A stretch of 10,297 nt of DNA from Firm-08 sp045541535 (lineage in GTDB: Bacteria > Bacillota > Clostridia > Oscillospirales > QAKW01): contig JAZQJG010000072.1 of the NCBI GenBank assembly GCA_045541535.1, positions 1 through 10,297 of the forward strand. Direction: 5' to 3'. Below are positions 5,558-10,297 of this stretch, piece after piece; within the stretch, counting starts at the first letter, position 1, and the number at the start of each line of letters is the position of its first letter. A program made the position numbers and the translations under genes. Under the pieces are notes generated by a model. It was not told the DNA's origin. It saw only the letters and a list, made by a program, of their open reading frames with translations, and did not search any database.

Positions 5558-5785
5558 ATGAACAGATTAAAAGAACTCCGCAAAGAGCGGGGATATACGC
5601 AAATCAAAATGCAAATGCTGACCGGCATTGATCAAAGTGATTATTCAAAAATTGAAACCGGCAAACGATATTACAGTTTTGAACAATGCCTCAAAATAGC
5701 CACGGCGCTGGATACCAGCATGGACTATCTGGCGGGACTTACCGACTGTAAAGACCCCTACCCCAGAGCCAAGAAAATGAAATAA
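5558..5785 (+). CDS. Small Xre/Cro-family helix-turn-helix regulator
   Basis: A 75-residue stand-alone HTH protein. MNRLKELRKERGYTQ begins the domain; GYTQIKMQMLTGIDQSDYSKIETGKR (about residues 12-37) contains the turn and recognition helices, and FEQCLKIATALDTSMDYLAGLTD closes the five-helix fold. No ligand or oligomerisation domain follows; the tail is basic. The start at 5558 is preferred because GGTGAT (5549-5554), complementary to the 16S 3' end, lies just upstream. Earlier in-frame ATGs at 5504 and 5546 would begin inside the palindrome or directly on that site. The gene sits between two operons with its own terminator and is less GC-rich than them. I see no clear promoter; the CATAAT at 5536-5541 lacks a convincing -35. 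Its target is unknown: autoregulation, or control of the GH32 operon, are guesses. Confidence 0.85.
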   Translation: MNRLKELRKERGYTQIKMQMLTGIDQSDYSKIETGKRYYSFEQCLKIATALDTSMDYLAGLTDCKDPYPRAKKMK

Positions 5786-5789
5786 TGCA

Positions 5790-5833
5790 AAACGGTGTTG
5801 GTCCTGTCACAGGACAAACACCGTTTAATTTTT
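5790..5833. terminator. Strong intrinsic terminator after the Xre gene
   Basis: AAACGGTGTT (5790-5799) pairs with AACACCGTTT (5817-5826), enclosing GTCCTG (5801-5806) paired with CAGGAC (5810-5815). Five T (5829-5833) follow. It separates the regulator from the GH32 operon. Confidence 0.85.
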
Positions 5834-5859
5834 AAAGGGAGATTTTGCACGGCAAAACC

Positions 5860-5876
5860 ATTCCGACGTCATTCGT
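5860..5876 (+). repeat. 17-bp direct repeat, right copy
   Basis: Exact copy of 5416-5432 in the same orientation, just after the Xre terminator and ten bases before the GH32 promoter. Confidence 0.85.
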
Positions 5877-5885
5877 CACATTCCC

Positions 5886-5914
5886 TTGTAAACCTCGGCG
5901 GTTTGTGATAAGAT
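5886..5914 (+). promoter_or_regulatory. Promoter of the GH32-MFS-GH2 operon with a possible operator
   Basis: TTGTAA (5886-5891, 4/6) and TAAGAT (5909-5914, 4/6) are separated by 17 bases. AAACC-tcggc-GGTTT (5890-5904), a small inverted repeat, occupies the spacer and overlaps the -35 box, where a repressor could bind. The binding protein is unknown. Confidence 0.45.
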
Positions 5915-5941
5915 AAAAGCAAAGAAGGGGGAGGAATGAAA

Positions 5942-7045
5942 ATGGACTATTTACAAAAGCTCCGATACCACTACGCCACCAAACAGGGTTGGGTCAACGA
6001 TCCCAACGGGCTGGTGTTTTACAAGGGATATTATCACGTGTTTTACCAGCACGCGCCCCACTATGAGATTCCGTGGCAAGAGGGGATGCACTGGGGTCAC
6101 GCCCGCACCCGTGACTTTCTTGTCTGGGAGGAGTTGCCCGTGGCCCTCTTTCCCGACAAGGACTATGACAGAGACGGCTGTTGGTCGGGGACGGCCATTG
6201 TAAAGGAGGATGTTTTGTACCTCTTTTACGCCTCGGTCCAAAAGGTGGCCGGGGAGGAAAAGTCCCGCCAGACGGTGAGTGTGGCCACCTCCACCGACGG
6301 CATTCATTTTGAAAAATACGAGCAAAATCCCGTGATTGATCATTTTCCCGCCGACGGCGGCCCCGATTTCCGTGATCCCGCCGTGTGCGAGATCGACGGG
6401 GTGTACTACTGCGTGATGGCCTCGGGCAATCCCGCAAAACAGACGGGCAATCTGCTCCTTTACCGAAGCGAGGATCTGTTGCACTGGGAGTATCGGGGCG
6501 TAATGTGCGAGTGGGAGGGCTGTCGGTATTGCGAGTGCCCCTCCTTTATGAAGGCGGGGGACAAATACCTGCTCACCGCCTCGGTCTGTCCCCTGGACCA
6601 CACCCACTATTTTTCCGTAATGTACGGCAGTTTTGAAAACGAAAAGTTTACCCCCGAGCAGATCAGCGAGGTAGACAAAGGACCCGATCAATATGCAGGG
6701 CAGGCCTTTTGCGACCCCAAGGGGCGGCAGATTTTGCTGGCCTGGGTGCCCGGCTGGAAATACAAGGGCTATGCCGCCCGTGACGTGGGCTGTATGTCCC
6801 TGCCCCGAGAGTTGAAACTGCAAAAGGGCCGTATCACCGGCTATCCCATCAAGGAAGTTGAGCATCTGCTCACCGACAGCGATCCCGCCCTGGAGCGCAC
6901 CGAGGAAGGCTTTATCATCCGTCGCACCGGCAGAGCGCCGGTGGTATACAAAGGCGAGATCCGTGAGTTGAAGCTATTGCGGGACGGCTATATTTTAGAG
7001 GTATTTATCAACGGCGGTGAAGAGGTATTCACCGCCCTGCTGTGA
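5942..7045 (+). CDS. Glycoside hydrolase family 32 (cytosolic beta-fructosidase), short C-terminus
   Basis: A 367-residue GH32 enzyme expected to release fructose from sucrose, sucrose-6-phosphate or fructo-oligosaccharides. All three catalytic blocks are present: WVNDPNG with the nucleophile Asp20, FRDP with the transition-state stabiliser Asp145, and ECP with the acid/base Glu198. The five-bladed propeller therefore appears whole (about 1-300). The usual C-terminal beta-sandwich of about 150 residues is reduced to roughly 65; its terminal signature LEVFINGGEEVFTALL is kept, so this is internal shortening rather than a simple cut. There is no signal peptide, so it acts in the cytoplasm on imported sugar. 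ATG 5942 is preferred over ATG 5936 because GGGGGAGG (5927-5934) would be only one base from the latter. It leads an operon with a transporter and a GH2 enzyme. Phosphorylated versus free substrate cannot be decided. Confidence 0.92.
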   Translation: MDYLQKLRYHYATKQGWVNDPNGLVFYKGYYHVFYQHAPHYEIPWQEGMHWGHARTRDFLVWEELPVALFPDKDYDRDGCWSGTAIVKEDVLYLFYASVQKVAGEEKSRQTVSVATSTDGIHFEKYEQNPVIDHFPADGGPDFRDPAVCEIDGVYYCVMASGNPAKQTGNLLLYRSEDLLHWEYRGVMCEWEGCRYCECPSFMKAGDKYLLTASVCPLDHTHYFSVMYGSFENEKFTPEQISEVDKGPDQYAGQAFCDPKGRQILLAWVPGWKYKGYAARDVGCMSLPRELKLQKGRITGYPIKEVEHLLTDSDPALERTEEGFIIRRTGRAPVVYKGEIRELKLLRDGYILEVFINGGEEVFTALL

Positions 7046-7053
7046 GGTATACG

Positions 7054-8340
7054 ATGAATAAAAAATTTACCGGTCGCTTTTGGGCGGCGCTGATCATCTT
7101 TTCCTTGGTAGGACAGGTGGCGTGGGTAGTGGAAAATATGTATTTCAACGTCTTTATCTACAAGATGTTCGGCGCCTCCCCTGCCGCCATTTCCGCTATG
7201 GTGGCCGCCTCCGCCGTGGCGGCCACGCTGACCACCGTATTTATGGGCGCTTTGAGTGATAAAGTGGGAAAACGAAAACTCTTTATCTGCGGCGGCTATA
7301 TCGCCTGGGGTATCTCCATTGCCGCCTTTGCCCTGATCCGAATGGACGTGCTCACCCGCTTTTGCTCTGTGGCGGCGGCCGCCGGCGTGGGCATCTCGCT
7401 GGTGATCATTCTGGACTGTGTGATGACCTTTTTCGGCTCCACCGCCAACGTCGCCGCCTTTAACGCATGGCTCACCCACGCCACCGAAGAAGGCGGCCGC
7501 GGCAAGGCCGAGGGCATCAACGCCATGATGCCTCTGATGGCCATTTTGGTGGTGTTCGGCGGCTTTATGGGCTTTGATCTCTCTGGGGCCGACGCCTGGA
7601 GCACCATCTTCCTCATCATCGGCGCCGCCGTACTGTTGATCGGTGTGGTCGGCCTCTTTCTGGTGGAAGAAACCGCCCAAAAGAAAGAGGAAAACGCCCA
7701 CTATTTTCAAAACATTTTCTACGGCTTCCGCCCCGGGGTGATCCGTGGCAATCTGCCCCTGTATTTTACTCTGATCGCCTTTGCCGTCTTTGGCATTTCC
7801 ATCCAGATCTTTATGCCCTATCTGATCCTCTATTATACCGAGGCCCTGCAGATGGACAACTACGTGTTCGTAATGGCCCCCGCCATTCTGCTGGCGGGCG
7901 TGATGACCGCCCTGTACGGCAGGGTGTATGACAAGCGGGGCTTCGTCCCCTCCCTGCTCCCCTCTTTGGCCCTGCTTTGCGGCGGCTATCTGTTGCTCTA
8001 CTTCTGTCGGGGCACTGCCCTTGTATTTGTGGGCAGTCTGCTGATGATGTGCGGCTATCTGTCGGGCAGCGCCGTGTTCGGCGCCCATATCCGCGCCTGC
8101 ACCCCTGCCGGTAAAGCGGGGATGTTTCAAGGGCTTCGCATCGTGGGTCAGGTGCTGATTCCCGGCATCATCGGTCCCGCCGTGGGCGCCCGTATTTTGC
8201 AAAACGCCGCCACCGTCATCGGAGACGACGGCACCACCGCCTTTATCCCCAATCAAAACATTTTCCTGGGGGCGTTGGTGGTGATCCTGCTACTGTTGCC
8301 CTTGCTGTTTTTGTTTAAAGAGGAGAAGAAAAATGCGTAA
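7054..8340 (+). CDS. MFS/GPH-type sugar transporter, 12 TM
   Basis: A 428-residue integral membrane protein with about twelve hydrophobic segments and the MFS motif A GALSDKVGKRK (residues 65-75) between TM2 and TM3. The N-terminal VENMYFNVFIYKMFGASPAAISAM resembles sugar:cation symporters of the GPH/SLC45-like branch. A basic stop-transfer end (FKEEKKNA) closes it. The start at 7054 has GAGG (7044-7047) six bases upstream, overlapping the GH32 stop; a GTG at 7042 is possible but has no better site. Position between two cytosolic glycosidases argues for import of an oligosaccharide that is then cleaved. Substrate specificity cannot be read. Confidence 0.9.
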   Translation: MNKKFTGRFWAALIIFSLVGQVAWVVENMYFNVFIYKMFGASPAAISAMVAASAVAATLTTVFMGALSDKVGKRKLFICGGYIAWGISIAAFALIRMDVLTRFCSVAAAAGVGISLVIILDCVMTFFGSTANVAAFNAWLTHATEEGGRGKAEGINAMMPLMAILVVFGGFMGFDLSGADAWSTIFLIIGAAVLLIGVVGLFLVEETAQKKEENAHYFQNIFYGFRPGVIRGNLPLYFTLIAFAVFGISIQIFMPYLILYYTEALQMDNYVFVMAPAILLAGVMTALYGRVYDKRGFVPSLLPSLALLCGGYLLLYFCRGTALVFVGSLLMMCGYLSGSAVFGAHIRACTPAGKAGMFQGLRIVGQVLIPGIIGPAVGARILQNAATVIGDDGTTAFIPNQNIFLGALVVILLLLPLLFLFKEEKKNA

Positions 8341-10042
8341 GCTCTACACCCCGCAGGGAGAAAACCTGCCCGACATCCCCCACAACGTCTATCCCCGTCC
8401 CCGGATGCGACGGGACAACTTTTTCTGTCTCAACGGCCGCTGGGACTTTGCCACCACCCGCAGTACCAAGCCGCCGGTGTTTGAGCGCACCATTCTGGTC
8501 CCCTTTGCCCCCGAGAGTCTGCTGTCGGGCATCGGAGAAACCTACGACGACAAGACGGTGCTGTGGTACCGCCGCACCTTTACCCTGCCCGAAGATTTTA
8601 AGCAGGGGCGGGTGTTGCTCCACTTCGGCGCCGTGGATCAATGCTGTTCGGTATTGCTCAACGGTACCCCGCTGGGAGATCACGAAGGCGGCTATCACCC
8701 CTTTACCTTTGAGATCACCGAGTATTTAAAAGAGGAAAACGAGCTGGCGGTGCGGGTCACCGATCGGCTGGACAGCAAGATTTTGCCCTATGGCAAGCAA
8801 AAGCGCAAGCGGGGCGGTATGTGGTACACCCCCACCAGCGGCATCTGGCAAACGGTGTGGCTGGAAAGCGTGCCCGAGACCTATATCACCGACCTTACCG
8901 TGGAGGTGACCGCCGATTGGGCGGATCTGAGCGTAGCGGGTGTGACGGAGGGAACGGTGGACGTCACCACCCCCTTCGGCCCTATGAAATTGCCCCTTAC
9001 AAACGGCAAAGCCCACATTGCGCCCCCCTTCCCCCGTCCTTGGACGCCGGAGGAGCCCTATTTGTACGAATTTACCGTCACCACCGACACCGACTGTGTC
9101 CATTCCTACTTTGCCCTGCGGGAGTTTTCCACCCGGGCGGAAAACGGTATTCCCCGGATGTGCCTGAACAAGGAGCCCTATTTTTTCCACGGGTTACTTG
9201 ATCAGGGCTATTGGTCGGACGGCGGGATGACCCCCGCCGATCCCGAATGCTTTAAAGAAGATATTCTGGCCATGAAGGCGCTGGGCTTTAACACCCTGCG
9301 CAAGCACATCAAGGTGGAGCCCCAGCTCTTTTATTATTACTGCGACAAGTTGGGAATGCTGGTGATGCAGGATATGGTCAACAATTCCGACTATTCCTTC
9401 CTGCGGGACACCGCCCTGCCCACCCTCGGCCGTCTGCGCAAAAAGGACGGGCGTCTGCACCCCAACCCCCGCAGTCGCGCCGCCTTCCTCCAAGGAATGG
9501 AGGAAACGGTAAAACTGTTGAAAAGCCACCCCTGCATCTGTCTGTGGACCATCTTTAACGAGGGATGGGGACAGTTTGAGTCCACCGAGGCCTATTATCG
9601 CCTGCGCAAGCTGGACCGCTCCCGTTTTATCGACACCGCCTCGGGCTGGTTTATCCCCGAGGTCAGCGACGTCTGCAGTCGCCATATCTATTTTAAAAAA
9701 CTGACCCTGGAGCGCAGTCGCAAACCACGGTTTTTGTCGGAATTCGGCGGCTTTGTTTATAAGGACAAGGCCCATTCCTTCCGCGACGGCCGCACCTACG
9801 GCTATGGCAAGTGCGCCACCCGGGAGGAATTTGTGACCCGCCTGAAGGCCTTGTACCGTGACGAGGTATTGCCCTTGATAAAGCAAGGGCTGTGCGCCGC
9901 CGTGTATACCCAGGTCAGCGACGTGGAGGACGAATGCAACGGACTTCTCACCTTTGACCGCCGTGTGCAAAAGATCACCCCCGAGGAATTTGCCCCCCTC
10001 TCCCGTGAGATCTGCAACGCCGTAATCGCGGAAGACGAATAA
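8333..10042 (+). CDS. Glycoside hydrolase family 2 (beta-galactosidase/glycosidase type), short form
   Basis: A 569-residue GH2 enzyme with the minimal three-domain layout. The N-terminal jelly-roll (about 20-175) carries LNGRWDF, WYRRTF, LLNGTPLGDHEGGYHPF and GMWYTPTSGIWQTVWLE. An Ig-like domain spans about 180-265. The TIM barrel runs from about 270 to 560. The acid/base is Glu410 in NEGWG, and the nucleophile is most likely Glu470 in SEFGG. The N-x-K motif that marks beta-glucuronidases is not visible near DECNGLLTFDR, so galactosidase or another beta-glycosidase is more likely. No signal peptide is seen, so it is cytosolic. The start overlaps the end of the transporter gene by eight bases, with AGGAG (8321-8325) inside that gene, showing translational coupling. 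The exact sugar is undetermined. Confidence 0.92.
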   Translation: MRKLYTPQGENLPDIPHNVYPRPRMRRDNFFCLNGRWDFATTRSTKPPVFERTILVPFAPESLLSGIGETYDDKTVLWYRRTFTLPEDFKQGRVLLHFGAVDQCCSVLLNGTPLGDHEGGYHPFTFEITEYLKEENELAVRVTDRLDSKILPYGKQKRKRGGMWYTPTSGIWQTVWLESVPETYITDLTVEVTADWADLSVAGVTEGTVDVTTPFGPMKLPLTNGKAHIAPPFPRPWTPEEPYLYEFTVTTDTDCVHSYFALREFSTRAENGIPRMCLNKEPYFFHGLLDQGYWSDGGMTPADPECFKEDILAMKALGFNTLRKHIKVEPQLFYYYCDKLGMLVMQDMVNNSDYSFLRDTALPTLGRLRKKDGRLHPNPRSRAAFLQGMEETVKLLKSHPCICLWTIFNEGWGQFESTEAYYRLRKLDRSRFIDTASGWFIPEVSDVCSRHIYFKKLTLERSRKPRFLSEFGGFVYKDKAHSFRDGRTYGYGKCATREEFVTRLKALYRDEVLPLIKQGLCAAVYTQVSDVEDECNGLLTFDRRVQKITPEEFAPLSREICNAVIAEDE

Positions 10043-10061
10043 AACAAAACCCGATGCCTAA

Positions 10062-10093
10062 GGGAGCTGCGATAAGGGATTATCGCAACTCCC
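10062..10093. repeat. Long hairpin after the GH2 gene
   Basis: GGGAGCTGCGATAA (10062-10075), loop GGGA, TTATCGCAACTCCC (10080-10093): 14 positions with a single mismatch. No T-run follows, so it is not a standard terminator. It may protect the operon 3' end or be the outermost unit of array 3, whose first linker starts three bases later. Confidence 0.75.
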
Positions 10094-10095
10094 AA

Positions 10096-10297
10096 TGATA
10101 TATTACCTGACGGTAATATGATATATTTCCTGTCGGAAATGTGATATATTGCCGGGGGCAATATGATATATGCCCCAAAGGGGCATATTATGGTAAAAAA
10201 TCGTCCGTTGTGTTCACAACGGACGATTTTTGTTCCTTCATATTTTCGAAGAAAATATATCATAGGCGAAGCCTATATCATACGGCTTTGCCGTATC
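10096..10297. repeat. Hairpin array 3, linker TGATAT then ATATCA (right end cut)
   Basis: The forward linker TGATAT occurs four times (10096, 10119, 10142, 10164; period 23, 23, 22) between ATATTACC-tgac-GGTAATAT (10100-10119), ATTTCC-tgtc-GGAAAT (10125-10140), ATATTGCC-ggg-GGCAATAT (10146-10164) and ATATGCCCC-aaa-GGGGCATAT (10168-10188). After the terminator hairpin the linker is inverted, ATATCA (10257, 10275), between ATATTTTC-gaa-GAAAATAT (10240-10258), ATAGGC-gaa-GCCTAT (10262-10276) and ATACGGC-ttt-GCCGTAT (10280-10296). The array runs out of the window. The same TGATAT linker appears once in array 2 (1318-1323). Confidence 0.9.
10196..10231. terminator. Strong bidirectional terminator at the turn of array 3
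   Basis: Seventeen perfect pairs (10196-10212 with 10215-10231) with a GC-rich centre, A-run on the left and T-run on the right, so it can act on both strands. It is the first good terminator after the catabolic operon and sits exactly where the array linker changes orientation. Confidence 0.9.

Noticed and set aside
6988..8256. Long open frame on the minus strand opposite the transporter gene
   Set aside because: It is rich in G, H and Q, as expected of a shadow of GCC/GGC-rich codons, has no family pattern, and the + strand gene is convincing. The same applies to the long minus frames at 2122-3159 and 5951-6865.
8333..10042. Beta-glucuronidase assignment
   Set aside because: The N-x-K motif expected for glucuronate recognition is not visible in the C-terminal barrel segment.

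Overview
The window looks like a chromosomal segment of an uncultured, gut-type low-to-mid GC Firmicute (Clostridia, perhaps the Oscillospirales/Christensenellales area). The basis is AGGAGG-type ribosome binding sites, sigma-A-like promoters, intrinsic terminators, a DltB/AlgI-like MBOAT gene and cytosolic sugar-catabolic genes. The taxonomy is an inference from style; no rRNA or other marker gene is present.

Layout. (1) Bases 1-1024: a hairpin array with a GTGATGC linker is followed by a promoter and a two-gene, start/stop-overlapping operon encoding a four-helix-bundle (23S-IVP/Avd-like) protein and a FlaR-like P-loop kinase. (2) Bases 1025-1394: a second hairpin array, linker TGAAAT/ATTTCA, ends in a terminator-like hairpin that overlaps the promoter of the next gene. 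(3) Bases 1395-1883: a small unknown membrane protein. Bases 130-1900 are visibly AT-rich compared with the rest. (4) Bases 1884-2088: two terminators and a promoter. (5) Bases 2089-5296: an operon of MBOAT O-acyltransferase, membrane-anchored SGNH-like protein and an atypical type I dehydroquinase-like aldolase-fold protein. (6) Bases 5297-5935: a repeat-rich island with tandem ATTCGYT heptamers, two GGGGAC/GTCCCC REP-like palindromes, a small Xre regulator with its own terminator, and a 17-bp direct repeat on either side. (7) Bases 5942-10042: a catabolic operon of GH32 beta-fructosidase, MFS/GPH-type transporter and GH2 beta-glycosidase. (8) Bases 10043-10297: a third hairpin array, linker TGATAT/ATATCA, with an embedded strong terminator, running off the window end.

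How the parts may work together. MBOAT plus SGNH is the usual pairing for O-acylating an extracytoplasmic polymer or glycan. GH32, transporter and GH2 together suggest import and cytosolic cleavage of a small oligosaccharide containing fructosyl and beta-glycosyl bonds. The most unusual signal is the set of three hairpin arrays. Each uses its own constant 6-7-base linker between palindromes of unrelated stem sequence. In every array the linker is read forward in the left half and as its reverse complement in the right half. One array lies directly upstream of the four-helix-bundle gene, whose relatives (Avd, 23S-IVP) are tied to structured nucleic acid elements. A partnership between this protein and the arrays is the main hypothesis worth testing.
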